This document shows positions 34,266 to 45,690 of a stretch of DNA of 64,000 bases, piece after piece. The stretch covers positions 310,001-374,000 of the forward strand of contig LNKV01000055.1 in the NCBI GenBank assembly GCA_001465935.1. Direction: 5' to 3'. Positions within the stretch are counted from its first letter, which is position 1, and every line of letters begins with the position of its first letter. The position numbers and the translations under genes were made by a program. Origin of the DNA: Clarireedia homoeocarpa (Eukaryota > Ascomycota > Leotiomycetes > Helotiales > Rutstroemiaceae). The notes beneath the pieces are model-generated. The model worked only from the letters and a program-made list of their open reading frames with translations. It made no database searches and was not told the origin of the DNA.

Positions 34266-35225
34266 CTACAACACTCCCCAAATCCCACCAACCAACCCCC
34301 CAACCACCGCGCCCCACCCCACGACACCCCTCCCTCTCCCCGCCTCATTTTTCTTCCCCGTCGCACTCGCACTCGCACTCGCACTTGACCCCGCACTCTC
34401 CACCGTCGTAACCGTCGCCACACTCGCACTAACCGTACTCGCCTGCCTCGTGGTCCCCTCACTCGTGGTCCCCGGCAACGTCGTGGTCCCCGTACTCGTG
34501 TTCGTGCTCGTCACTCCCCCACTACTCGTAGCCTCCTCCGTAGTAAACGTGCTCACACTCCCGCTCACCGTCGTCCCTGGGATCGTCGTCGCCGGCACCG
34601 TACTCGCCATATAAGTCGTTGTATAAGTAACTGTCACCCCACCCAATGCACTCGCTGGAATCGCGCTTCCGACCCCTGACGCCGTGTACTGGCTCGGAAT
34701 TGGCAGCGTCGCGGTGTTGGGCGCCGCGGCCGGGTCTGCGCTGTAGATGTTGCCAGTGGTGCCATCTGCTTTGGTGAAGTTTCCGGATTCGAGATTTGCG
34801 TGTGCGCCGGAGGAGGAGGTGTAGGAGCCACCTACTATGGTGCCGTAGCTGTTGTCGGGGAGGAAGTAGTTGGTGGTGAATTTGTCGTAACAGAAAGGGA
34901 TGTTGAGGTTGTGCATAGTGAGGCAAGCGAGAGAGGAGATGCAGCAGAGGGAGGCGGATGCGCGGGATTCGAGAAGGGTGGAGGGGAGCTCATTGTGGTT
35001 GTTGGAGGAGCGTTTGCGCGATGTGAAGGTCGGGAGGTTCGAGAGAACAATGTCTTGGTACAAATGGGTGAAATCCGAGTCGCCGATTTCTGGTGTGTTG
35101 GAACTGGTGACGCCGCTGGGTGAACAGAGGGTATATCCTGTCTGGCATTCGCTGCGGGTTGAAAGTGACAGTGGAGATGCTGCTGCCAAGGATGCGAGGA
35201 GCGCGAATGAAAATTGGTGATGCAT
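34266..35225 (-). CDS. Predicted GPI-anchored cell-surface protein, Cys- and Ser/Thr-rich
   Basis: Single exon, 319 residues from the ATG at 35225. Seen: signal peptide MHHQFSFALLASLAAASPLS; a Cys-containing ectodomain with CQTGYTLCSPSGV, LCCISSLACLTMHNLNIPFC, YDKFTTNYFLPDNSYGTIVG and SYTSSSGAHANLESGNFT; a long Thr/Ser/Val/Ala stalk with repeated TTxPGTT-like segments, probably heavily O-glycosylated; then a small-residue region (SASASASATGKK) and a hydrophobic Gly/Val tail ending GGIWGVL, as expected for GPI attachment. Related secreted proteins of unknown function occur widely in ascomycetes. It sits between the two inverted repeat copies. Confidence 0.8.
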   Translation of the reverse strand: MHHQFSFALLASLAAASPLSLSTRSECQTGYTLCSPSGVTSSNTPEIGDSDFTHLYQDIVLSNLPTFTSRKRSSNNHNELPSTLLESRASASLCCISSLACLTMHNLNIPFCYDKFTTNYFLPDNSYGTIVGGSYTSSSGAHANLESGNFTKADGTTGNIYSADPAAAPNTATLPIPSQYTASGVGSAIPASALGGVTVTYTTTYMASTVPATTIPGTTVSGSVSTFTTEEATSSGGVTSTNTSTGTTTLPGTTSEGTTRQASTVSASVATVTTVESAGSSASASASATGKKNEAGRGRGVVGWGAVVGGLVGGIWGVL

Positions 35226-37717
35226 GGTTGCGGTGGATTGTGATTGATGGTGTATTAGATGTATATGTATGTACGAAGTATGACTTGCAGGTTGGTTTTT
35301 GATGTTGGAAAAGCGAGTGAATTGTGGGAGAGAACAGGACTAGGACTGGCTGATCAAAAGTAGATCTGCAGGCAGAGCGAGATTTGTAAAAACAAGATAG
35401 ATCCTGGACAGCGATCAAACAATGATAGAATGAATATAGACAGGGTCAAGCAGCGACAGTGAGTTAGTTAAGTTGGTATGTGTGCGATATGCGCGGCAGT
35501 ATGCGATATCTAATATCCAATATCCAATATCCAATCTTCCAATTAAGAAAAAAAAGAACGAACGACTGATTCTCTTCTTTTCCTATGATATGGCAGAAGA
35601 GGTTATTCTTCCCTTGAATATACAGCAGAATGGGCAAAAGATTGAAAAGTCGAGCACGACGCGAAAAAGAGGAGAGCAAGTTTTAAGAGAAATTAGATCT
35701 TATTTGCTTGCTCAGCGGATAAAGGGAAAGGGAGGGAGGAGAGAATAATACTTGGCACCACCATCAGCATCTACACCTACACTCACCTGCACCTCCCTCC
35801 ACCCACTTTGAAGCCTCGTGTTGGTGGTGGACGTATTCCGCACACCATCCCATCCCATCCACCGGGGCAGTTGACTTTTTTTTTGTTGGAATTATTCTGG
35901 GGAATGAGACATTGCAGGCAAGTAGTACCATCTAGTCAAATGCTTGTTTAGTCGCAACATCTAACTGGTCCAACGCGTTAGCCACCTCCTCCACTTCCAC
36001 CGGCGCGAGAGAACTACTGGAGACGGCTAAGCGATCCTCGAATACCCAACACAAGCAGACAGGGAAGCGATAAATTGCCAGTATTATGCTGCATCGGAAA
36101 TACCGCTTTTTTTTTCTTTTCCCGCGTGCCTTGCATCTCGCATATCAGATTCATTTAAAGCAGTCGTGTGATATGATTCGATCACAAGCCAGCATCTTAT
36201 CATCTTGTCCTAACGCCTGGTTCCTGTAGTTGGTTGGTCAAGGTCATTGAGCTGGTCGGCCCTTTCTTTCCTGTTCATATGTGCCGAACTGCAAATTCCT
36301 CGAGTACGGTACTGCGAAGAAAAACCCCTCATGTCCGTTCGCACGCCGTTCTGTGCGCCTGCCGACCGGCTTATCCGTGGCCTGTGTCTGGACTTTTCGA
36401 AGAAAACGGGAGTTGGACTGATGCATCCTTCTAAGGCTTGGTCAGGGTGGGGCTAGAGTTAAGGAAGGCACAGACTGCAGTTCGGCGGTCGGGAGGACCA
36501 GAGGTTTTGACGTACGGAGCAGGCCAGTCAGTTGTTCGGGTCAGAAGGAAGATGTGATTTTTCGATTTTCGATTAACAATGAATGACGCTCCGCTGGCTC
36601 CTCTCCGAGGGCCACTGCCGTGGAGGCCGACTAGTATTTCCTAGGTGAGTCTCCAGTAGAATCTTGCCTTTACCTGGATATATAAACCGCATAAATTGGT
36701 TTTCGAGCAGAGCAGAGCATACAGAGCAGAGCAGGACATCTTTGTTCCAGCCCCGTCCGAGACGAAAGCATGAGCGTAAAGAGAAAGAAAGGTAAGCAAC
36801 AGACAACCGATCAACAAAGTACTCGGGATTCTGCAGTAGCAACATACTGTAGTTAGTCCCGTGCATTCACAATCAATAATCCCCTACAACCAAGTCCCCA
36901 ACCAACTCAACTCAACTCAACTCAACCAAACCAAATATGCGCACCAAAACAACAACAATAATAACAACAAGAATTTGCGCAAAACCCGTGATTCCAGAAT
37001 TCGAGAAAGCAGTTAATTAGTCATCGACCAAGCCAGATATATGAATGAATGAATGAATGAATGAATGGATAAATGAATGGGATGAAATAACTTGAATTCC
37101 CCAGGTCCAAGTCCAGAGCCGATCATCACCATCCATCGTTATCGATATCGATATCGTTATCGAAACAAAGCAAAAGAGAGCCAGCCCCATGCGCTGAATC
37201 TCCCGTCGTCCCTCCAGATGGTGGTGTCTCATTTTAAGGTTAACCTACCTTACCGCCTACACTAAGTAAATGAAGATCTTCGTCCATCCATGTGGATATT
37301 ACTTGAGAGAGAGAGAGTGTGTGTGAGAGGGAACAGCATGGGTATACATAAGTCTCATCTATCTATTTATTCTTTCTTTATAGAGCATCTCATTCGTTGA
37401 TCTTGATCATTCGTGCATGCGATTCATTCCATCATCCATCCCATCATCTTGATCCTCCTTATCCTCCTTATCCTCCTCATCCTCCTCATCCTCCTTACCA
37501 CTTACCCCCCCTTATCCTCCTTATCCTCCTTACCACTTACCCTCTCAACCCGCCCTATCCTCATCCCCAACCCCAAGAGCCAATTCTCCATCCCCTCCGC
37601 ATAATGAGGTCCAAGTTCCTAGATCCATCCAATTGCCTCATATACTATTTCACCCCCAATGCACCTGCTTCCACCCCCTTACTTTTTCCCCACGCGTCCC
37701 CGCAGCACTCCAATTCT
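35226..37717. other. Intergenic with right copy of the inverted repeat
   Basis: No gene seen. Holds the 5' flank of the GPI-type gene, CCAATAT units (35511-35537), the right repeat copy at 36580-36697, CAGAG units just right of it (36707-36735), CAACT/CAACC units (36900-36930), GAATGAAT units (37038-37080), ATCGAT-type units (37140-37165), and CCTCCTTAT units (37452-37550) in the 3' flank of the kinesin gene. Confidence 0.5.
36580..36697 (-). repeat. Right copy of a ~118-bp dispersed repeat (inverted pair)
   Basis: Reverse-complement partner of 34075-34192, about 2.4 kb away. The innermost ~38 bp (AATACTAGTCGGCCTCC and on through GCCCTCGGAGAG) are identical between copies, while the flanking 10-bp blocks have diverged. 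Both copies can be read as a similar peptide (NTSRPPRQWPSE, then SQRSVI) with the length difference being exactly three bases. Confidence 0.85.
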
Positions 37718-40636
37718 TTATTTCTGTCCTCCAGAGAAGAACCACGAACTCCTCTTGTTTGTTGACCCGCTCGCATTTCCACTTCCCGCCTCGTTCTGCA
37801 AGCTAGAGATGATAGGAATTTGACCCCCTTCCATTCCCCCACCTCCTCTCAGTGGTTTAGCAATTCGGCTCCCTGCTCCACCAAAGCTGAATGCACTGGT
37901 AGGTGACCCTAATCCTCGCGTGCTGCCTGACTTGGCTGCTTCGAGACGTTCTTTCACAGCTGTAAGTTGAGCTTCGAATCTGTTTTTGTGTTAGTAAACA
38001 TTATCATGAGGACGGTGGGGAAAGTATATCCTCACCTGTGATTGGCAGCGGTCAACTTCTCCTGACTATCCTGCAGCAAACTCTCCAAGCTTTGAATTCT
38101 CTCGTTTCTTGCAATCAGCTTCCTCTCTGCAATTGCAACCTCCTTCTTCAAGCTACCATTTTGCTCAACCAACTGTCTTTGCACATGAGTAAGTTGTTCA
38201 AGATTCCTCTCCAGGAATGCCATCTTCTTTTGCTGGGCTCGGTTGTTTGACGAACGGAGAACATTGTTATATTGTTCTCGGGTCTCATCAAGAGAAATCT
38301 CAAGCTCTACAACACGCTCGCAACGGTTCTGTAGATCCCGCATAAGACTCTTCTTCATGACGTCGAATTCTGCAATTTGTTGTTGAACCGTCTTACCGCT
38401 CGCCGAGCTAGTCGCTGTGCCATTTGTTGCACCGCCAGCCTTTACACGCTGTTGAAGATCCTCGTTCACAGCCTTGAATTTTTCAATTTCAGCCGCCTTT
38501 TGAGCAACTTCCTTCTTGAGATCTTCAACCAATTCCGCCTTGACATCTTGGTTGTTCGAATACGCTTTCTCAAGACGTTCCTTGATCTCAGCAACATCCG
38601 CCTCGCCCAAATTGCGTTCCAGGAGCTCCTCGTATTCTTGCTCAAGCGTTTGAAGGCGCTGTTCTAATTCCTCCCTGCGCTTGGTGTTGGCATCATTCGA
38701 TGCCGATCCGAACATGGAGAGTTCTGCTTGTCGAACAATGCCTTGGGTTTCGATTAATTTCTCCTTGATGGCTTGGAACTCATCCGGAGGGATAGCCTCG
38801 CCTGCTGCGCTTTGCTCGTGGAGAGTATCGATGTGGTCGATAACTTTCTTGATACTTGCCTCATTCTCACTGAAAACATCCCCACCAAGATCAAAGCCAG
38901 CCATCATCTGTGCCATCTTCTCCGCCTTCTTCTTTTCCTTTTCGTCCAGGGCCGCACTGGACTCCTTGGCGTTCATCCTGACATTAAGTAGTTGTTCCTT
39001 GAGATCATCAAGCTCAGCAGTGAGTTCAGCATTGGCCTCTTTCAGACTGTCCATGGTAATTTGAGCTTCCTTACTTTCGAACGTTAATCGTTCGAGTTGC
39101 ATCCTGAATTCATTCGCTTCGCCGGTAAGCCTTTCATTATCCTTGTGAGTCTTGGTATCTCGTTCCTTGAGGTAAGCGAGCTCTTCTTTGGTATCTCGCA
39201 ATGTCTTTTCAACAGCTGCAATCTGTGTCTCCTTCTCTGAAATTTGATCTTGAAGCTCATTCTCACGCCGTAAGAATTCCTCCCGCTCATCTTTGTCTAT
39301 TGGTAGACCCGGCGTACCTGCACGTTCCGTTATCGGGGTCTCAGCCCGGCTCTCTGTGAGACGAGAAGGAGTAGACGGTCGTGGTGCCCGGGCAGCATCT
39401 GCTTTGGTTCCACTGACACCCGCAAGTGGGGGTGCCCATTGCTCTTTCGGCACCGCTTGTCCAGCACGCCATTGTTGAACTTCGCCCTCCAGAGAAGAAA
39501 CGTATGTCTCGAACGTGGTGACTTGAGATTGTGCTTTTCGTAATAGTGCTTTGAGTTCTGTTGGACTGAGCTCTGCATTGACCTTGGCTTTGTTCTTGAT
39601 TGCCTTCGCTCGCATACCAAATCTCAAGGTACCAAGTGTTTCTTCGGCATTGTAACTACTTGGAGAGCAGTTGATAATCAAGGTCGTCCTACTGTTACCT
39701 CCCAAACTCTCTTGTAAAATACGGGTGAGTTTCGAGTCTCGATAAGGAATATGCGAAGATTTGCCATCTGTCAGGTTGTTGATAACCATACCAAGAGCAC
39801 TCAAACTCTTGTTGATCTTTTTGGCCTCCTCCAGAGTTTGCCCACTAGCACCAGTCTTGCCAACCTTCTCACTACCAGCCAAATCGACCAGAAATAGTTG
39901 ACCGCTCTTTGCTGATCCTGTTTCCACATTCTTTTGTGTAATGGTGATGACAAATATCGAGTGCGATCTCGAGGACTCGGCGTTCATGTTGGTTGACGAT
40001 ACAGCTCTTGCATCTCCACCCCGCTTCATGACTTCGTAAACTTCCTGGACGCTTGAAACGTAAACCTCTAACAAACCCTTAACGTAAACACCTCTATTTT
40101 TCTCCTCATGAACCGGCAGATTGTCGTTCTGGGGTTGTAGCAGATCTCGAATGCGCTCCATGTAAATTTCCATATAACTGACCCTCACGGTATATTCTAT
40201 CGTACCGGGACTAGACAAGATGCTTGCGAATATTTGCTCTACGATTCGCGGAATAACACCTCGCCCGTCGTCGTTATCGAGGTTCGTTCCCATCATGGTG
40301 TAAGACTTTCCCGCACCCGTTTGACCATACGCAAACACCGTACCATTATAACCGTTGAGAATATCGTCCACCGTGGGCTTGATAGAGAAGTCGAACACAT
40401 CTTTTTGGCCAGAGCTCATATCAAAGACTCGATCGAAGGTAAAAGATCCCGAGGAACCATTTGACTACATCTGCGGGTCAGTATATGGCGCCATGCTGCA
40501 TATCGTCATACAGGACACCTACATCAATAGCGCAGGTATCGTCGGACTCGAACCTCACGATGGGCAATCCACCTTGCTCATTCTCGATGCGATTTTGCGG
40601 CCTAAACCGCGCAACAACCTTGATGGAGTTCGACAT
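37718..40636 (-). CDS. Conventional kinesin heavy chain (kinesin-1)
   Basis: Plus-end microtubule motor that moves vesicles, dynein and organelles towards the hyphal tip; homologue of Neurospora NKIN. Three exons, 40523-40636, 38036-40464 and 37718-37979, give 934 residues (NKIN is 928). Seen: N-terminal SNSIKVVARFRPQNRIE; P-loop GQTGAGKS at 85-92; switch I NAESSRSHSIF; switch II LVDLAGSEK; HIPYRDSKLTRIL; neck region ending in coiled coil; long heptad stalk with breaks; late coiled coil with RNERIQSLESLLQDSQEKL and then NHRFEAQLTAVKERLEAAK formed across the last intron, the strongly conserved fungal cargo/coil-4 segment; and a basic Gly/Ser tail with RIAKPLRGGGG, the IAK-like autoinhibitory motif region. 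Intron 1 is 58 bp with a TACTGAC branch site. Confidence 0.96.
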
Positions 40637-41374
40637 GATCGCCAGATGGTTGTTATCCCGGAACGGTCATAAGTACAAGAGCCGACCTCAAAAGCGACGC
40701 CTTTACAAGACACTTACGGACAGTGAGTGATCAATATTTGGAGTAACGAGGGCTTTTTGTGCTTTTGGTTGATAAGGGGACGTTGTTGACACAAGCCGCG
40801 CTAATTTAATTCGCGTACAAAATACTAGAACTGCCGTAGAATTCGTACCAAGGGCCGATGCAATAATATCGGAGAAATTCGTCAATGCAATGCAATGAAC
40901 TGCGTGACACTCGGAAATTCTGGTAAAACAAGGAAAATGCTTGCTTATATGTATACGATGGGTATTATATGTTTCGCATGATGAGTTGTTATGACTATTG
41001 AGTGGGCATTACTAGAAGAAAAGGACCAGAAATGGGATATAGTTTTTGAAGCTTCATTCATTGGCGGAATTCCTCCACGTCCAAATGAAGAACTCAGAAC
41101 CATGGTAAACCTGTCAATAAATCTGGCTCTGGCCGAAAAGAATAAATATTATGGGCAAGTTGTCCCCTGATTTCTCTTCCAAAAATCCATCAACATGTAA
41201 AAGATAACTCCATGGCAGCATGCTGTTGATTCAAACGCCCGGACCCCGCTATTCCGATATGAAGAGGCCGTAATGTAATAGTGTGATGCTGAGCGCACAG
41301 TGTCTTCCCCTTCCACTCATCCAAGCATGAATACCTCTCTTGAAATATCCTGATGGTTCTCTCTACTTGACTTG
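40637..41374. other. Intergenic between kinesin and Rad6 genes
   Basis: About 740 bp with the 5' flank of the kinesin gene and the 3' flank of the Rad6 homologue. No repeats or gene recognised. Confidence 0.45.
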
Positions 41375-42041
41375 CTAGTTATCCTCCCAACTCTTCTCCA
41401 CTGTTTCTCTTACGCGTTTCGTGTATTCTCTTCTGTTGTCTTTGTAGAGGTTGGAAGCTTCGACGTTCGCGGGAGAGCCAGTATTCGGATCGTTGAGAAG
41501 ACTGGTCAAGGGTTAGCGTACAGAATGTAGACACGAGTGTTTCCTTGATAGCTAATCTACCTTTGAATACTCGTCAGAACTGCAGCCACATCATATGTAG
41601 GACTCCATCTATTCTGCAGGATATCCAAGCACAGCTCTCCAGTGGCGTAAACATTAGGATGAAACATTTGACTGATGAATTTGACTGCCGGCGGTTTGTT
41701 TGGATATTGTTCCTCGAATGTCATGACGAGTCGGAAAGTACCATCTTCGAAGGGGGTGTCGGCAGGACCAATGATCACGGCGTTCCTGAATGGAAGCTTG
41801 TCAGCACAAAGAGCGGTTTCAGATTCTGTTGGATCCAAAGGCGTAGAATACTAACCAGAGCATAACATTATCCGCTACAGGAGAAGCAGATACACCAGCT
41901 GGAGGATCTGTTTGCATGCGCTGAAACAGGTTGTTAGTCTTGCTATGCCAATCATAATCCTATACCCCTCCATTCTTGGAATGGGCGATTGCCACCAACC
42001 TTGAAGTCACGCATGAGACGACGACGAGCTGCTGTAGACAT
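41375..42041 (-). CDS. RAD6: Ubiquitin-conjugating enzyme E2 (Rad6/Ubc2)
   Basis: E2 enzyme that monoubiquitinates PCNA and histone H2B and works with Rad18, Bre1 and Ubr1 in DNA-damage tolerance, chromatin marking and N-degron turnover. Four exons, 42000-42041, 41856-41920, 41561-41785 and 41375-41501, give 152 residues. Seen: MSTAARRRLMRDFKRMQ, PPAGVSASPVADNVMLWNAV, IIGPADTPFEDGTFRLVM, YPNKPPAVKFISQMFHPNVY, the active-site block GELCLDILQNRWSPTYDV with catalytic Cys at about 88, SLLNDPNTGSPANVEA and C-terminal VEKSWEDN. It lacks the acidic tail of budding-yeast Rad6, as is usual in filamentous fungi. Introns interrupt after codon 14 and inside TGG (Trp) and AGT (Ser) codons, all supported by phase. 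Confidence 0.97.
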
Positions 42042-42873
42042 GATGATAGGATTTTTGGCAGTTGGAAAGTTTGCAGATGGGTATTTGGTGTACAGGATCA
42101 GCTGAGGGAATAAGTGTTGATGATCGAGAGAGTCGTGTGCGATGGAAGATTTTGGGGGAGTCCAGAAGTAGGTGGGTTTGATTTGATGTGGTTGATCGGA
42201 TGGTTTCAAAATGTACAAAGTAGTGCTCAAGTTGGTCAGAAGCCGGCAGCGGAGGATTATGTGAGTGGACTTCCGATATGACAAGAGAGGAGCTATCGAG
42301 TCCTGTATGAAGTAATCCCGATTCTTCGACTTATTGAAATCCCCAACTTCTCTGCAGACAAGAGAGTAGAGAGAAGAGAGAAGCGAGAAGAGAAGAGAGA
42401 AGAGGCAATGATGGCTAGACGACTTTTGTGAAGATTTGTTTTGCTTCTTTTGGTTTCTCTTTCTCTTTCTCTTTCTCTTTCCCAACCACCACCAAAACGC
42501 AGCTTTCATTCACGCATCGCAATGACACCCGCCACACCACATGCTCAAGGACAAGGATTTCTTGGATCGCTCACGTGCTCGGGAATCGTGGCTGCTTGAC
42601 CAGCAAATCGGAAGAGCTAAGCTCAAAACAGGATTAGTTGCCCGCCTTTCCGTTGGTTCTTTCTTGGTCCAAGCGCACGGAACGGACTGTACAGTAAGGT
42701 GTAAGGTTATGCGTATTTTCTGGCGGGGAATGCTTTCCGCTCTTAACCGCGGTCCCCAAATTTGATATGAGGGTTGGAAACTCCTCAACTTGCAATCACC
42801 ACCGCTTCTTTCATTTTCATATCCCAACTTTCCTCCTTCTCTACTTGTCTTCTACATTTGCATAATACCCATC
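42042..42873. promoter_or_regulatory. Divergent intergenic region, RAD6 / acetyl-CoA acetyltransferase
   Basis: About 830 bp of shared 5' flank. It has an AGAGAAG purine tract (42360-42412) on one side and TTTCTC units (42447-42482) on the other, forming a mirror-like purine/pyrimidine arrangement. No gene is recognised. Confidence 0.45.
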
Positions 42874-44280
42874 ATGTTTGCTCATTCTGCTAGGTCGTCA
42901 ATCAAGAACTTGAGGATGTCAACTCCTTCGTCCCGATTAGCCCAAGTTCAGAGGCAGTTCAGTGCCACAACCTCGGTCAGAAAAGAGATTCAGGATGCTT
43001 ACATTTTGAGCGCATCAAGAACACCAACTGCAAAGGTGGGCAAGCTTTTTATCCAAATATTCGCAGGAAGCTAATAATCAACAAGTTCAATGGATCCTTC
43101 CTTACCGTTTCTGCCCCTCAGTTGGGTGCTGTGGCAATCAAATCCGCCCTCGAAAAGTCAAAAGTCCCCGCTTCAAAAATCACCGACGTTTATATGGGCA
43201 ATGTTTTACAAGGAAATGTAGGCCAGGCTCCTGCTAGACAAGCTTCAATATTTGCCGGTTTACCGCCGTCAGTTGAGGCTGTCACCATCAACAAAGTATG
43301 CGCTTCCGGAATGAAGGCCGTTGTCTTCGCTGCACAGAACATTCAACTCGGCCTGGCAGAGGCTCAAATTGCAGGAGGAATGGAAAACATGTCCAAAGTC
43401 CCATATTATATTCCCCGAGCTAGTGGAATGCCAGCGTTTGGGAATGTGCAAGTAGAGGATGGGCTCATTAAGGACGGACTGTGGGATGTTTACAACCAAT
43501 TTCACATGGGCGTCTGCGCGGAAAATACAGCAAAGAAGTACGAAATCACACGAGAACAACAAGATGAATACGCTATTCGATCATACAAGCGAGCGCAAGA
43601 AGCGTGGAAATCTGGAGCGTTCAAGGATGAAATTGCTCCAGTAACGGTACAGGGTCGAAAAGGAGAAACCATCATTGATACAGATGAGGGGTACATGGAT
43701 ATCAAGCTCGAAAAGGTCCCCACCTTGAAGCCAGCATTTGTGAGAGATGGTACTGGAACAGTCACCGCTGCGAATGCCTCAACATTCAACGATGGTGCTA
43801 GTGCTTTAGTGCTAGGAAATAAGGCGATTGCGCAAGAATATGGTGCTGGTTCGAGAGTATTGGCCCGTATCTGTGGCTCAGCAGATGCTGCGATTGATCC
43901 TGTCGACTTCCCAGTTGCACCAGCGAAAGCAGTGCCAATTGCCTTAGAAAGAGCGGGCATTAAGAAGGAAGACGTAGCGATTTGGGAGTTTAACGAGGCA
44001 TTTGCAGCGGTCATTAAGGCAAATGAGAAGGTACGTTTCTAATCATATATTTCGTCAACAAACATATTGACAAAACTTCTAGATTCTCGGACTCGAAAAC
44101 GCAAACGTAAATCCTCTTGGTGGTGCCATTGCATTAGGTCATGCTCTTGGAAGCTCGGGCGCTCGAATCCTGACCACATTATTACATCAATTGAAGGTTG
44201 GAGAATACGGTGTAGCGGCGATTTGCAATGGTGGAGGAGCAGCGACTGCAATTGTAGTACAGAGAATTGATAGTGTATGA
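42874..44280 (+). CDS. Acetyl-CoA C-acetyltransferase (thiolase II), likely mitochondrial
   Basis: Condenses two acetyl-CoA to acetoacetyl-CoA or runs in reverse in ketone/isoleucine breakdown. Three exons, 42874-43035, 43086-44030 and 44083-44280, give 434 residues. Seen: N-terminal ~36 residues rich in Arg/Ser with no acidic residue (RLAQVQRQFSATTSVRKE), consistent with a mitochondrial presequence; AYILSASRTPTAKFNGSF; nucleophile Cys at about 126 in NKVCASGMKA; GGMENMSKVPYY; FNEAFAAV; His at about 389 in ALGHALGSSGARI; second catalytic Cys at about 417 in AAICNGGGAA. The presequence suggests the mitochondrial ACAT1-type paralogue rather than cytosolic Erg10, although an internal Met at residue 15 could give a shorter form. 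No PTS1 (ends RIDSV). Confidence 0.94.
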
Positions 44281-44677
44281 TGATGATATTGAGGAGTGAG
44301 TAATTGACCGGCAGTATTGATTCCCTCAGAGGCAGGGTGGAAATTAGTCGAACAATGAATTTATAGACAAACAATGAAGTTATGTTATATTGTCTGTCAG
44401 ATGAATCTTGAATTTAATTCTGGGTCTTGGAGAGTAGCTCTGTGGACATCCTGGTAGAAAAGGGGGGCATTTTCACATGCCAAACGGAACCGAGATTCTC
44501 AGACATGTGACATCATGACATTTTCCAGGCCCATAACATACCGCAATCTAGTCAACAAACAAAACTCAAGACCTTCGTGGTGTGCATCAAGCATTCTTTT
44601 CATTCAACAATTAACTCGAGTCTAAGGAGCAAGAGGTCAATCGCGCATATATTCACACACAATAGAAGTCCACGAAG
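44281..44677. other. Intergenic, nothing recognised
   Basis: About 400 bp between the acetyl-CoA acetyltransferase and the SigF-like gene on the same strand. It serves as the 3' flank of one and the promoter of the other. No repeats or motifs stand out. Confidence 0.4.
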
Positions 44678-45690
44678 ATGGACAACCCAAGTATGTGCCG
44701 CCCAGCCATCCGCAGTCTGATTCCATATGTTCCCTCACATGAACCTCTCTCATCCCCTCATACCTCATTGCCAATATCCCTCCAATCCCTCCCCTTATAC
44801 ATACATACTCTTAGCTAACAAGCTCCCTCCCCCTCTCCCTCAGAACTCCAAATCGCCCCTATCATCCACGCTCTAACCGAAGGCTCGCCCGCGCTGCAAC
44901 ATCAAACCCTCAACACCTATTTCACGCCCGACGCATCCTTTTCGCACCCGCTATGCGCCGTTCCATCTTTCTCTCACATCAGTTTACCTTTCATCGGGGA
45001 AATAAATTCGAGATGGGTCCTTTGGATGGTGTATCGCTGGTATAAGATTCTGAGTCCAAGAATTGTGCTGGAGGTGGATTGTTCGGGTGGGTGGTTTCCC
45101 CCCCCCCCCCCCCCTTTGAGCTATTTTATTGCTTTTATTTGGTTTGCGTATAGAGACTATGCGTAGGAAGTTTTGGATCTTGATTTCTGCAAGTGGAGCT
45201 TTGGTCAGGGACATTGATGATTGGACGGCTAACTTAACCACCAAAACCAGAATTCAACCCCCCCTCGCCCCTCCTCTTCCTCCGCATCCGACAAGTCTTC
45301 TCTCTATTCTTCCTCCCCTTCTACGCCCCCACCGTCAACCTAACCACCGTCCTCACCCTGGTCCCCGCCCCAGTAGAAAGCGAGTTCACGGGCGTAACGA
45401 AACGAAAGTATTTGATACAGCGGCAAGAAGACTTTTATCAGTCAGATGAGGTGGTGAAGTTTTTCTGGCCGGGTGGAACGAAGGTTGTGGGGTTGTGGAG
45501 GTTGATTGCCACGGCGTTTTGTATTTTCGGGGCGTTGGCTTTGGCGCCGGTTACATGGATGGAACAGTGGTGGTTTGAGAGGGTGGAGGGGAATGCGGGT
45601 GGGAGGACCGGACCGGGGAAGGAGAGTGATGGGTGGGGATATGCGAGCAAGAGATTGGTTAATGGAGTAGGACATGGAGATGATAGATAG
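44678..45690 (+). CDS. SigF-like NTF2-like domain protein with one membrane segment
   Basis: Member of a fungal family often labelled SigF-like NTF2-like domain-containing; function unknown. Three exons, 44678-44690 (13 bp), 44844-45086 and 45251-45690, give 231 residues. Seen: ALTEGSPALQHQTLNTYFTP, DASFSHPLCAV, MVYRWYKILSPRIVLEVDCS, then PLLFLRIRQVFSLFFLPFYA, VNLTTVLTLVPAP, RKYLIQRQEDFYQSDEVVKF and a C-terminal hydrophobic helix (LIATAFCIFGALALAPVTWM). The second intron (45087-45250) contains an 18-C run. An alternative acceptor at about 45153 would add a short segment in another frame and break the family pattern, so it was not used. Confidence 0.82.

Noticed and set aside
33881..34411. 176-codon plus-strand frame overlapping the inverted repeat and the GPI-type gene end
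   Set aside because: Most of it is a TATCCCA-repeat translation and antisense of the GPI-type gene; only the short repeat-derived segment is shared with the other copy.
40535..40560. GGTTCGAGTCC-like T-loop sequence on the minus strand suggesting a tRNA
   Set aside because: It lies inside kinesin exon 1 and encodes VRFESDD; no cloverleaf can be drawn around it.
45153..45250. Possible extra exon in the SigF-like gene
   Set aside because: Including it forces the downstream frame away from the family pattern (FLRIRQVFSLFFLPFY); skipping it keeps phase.
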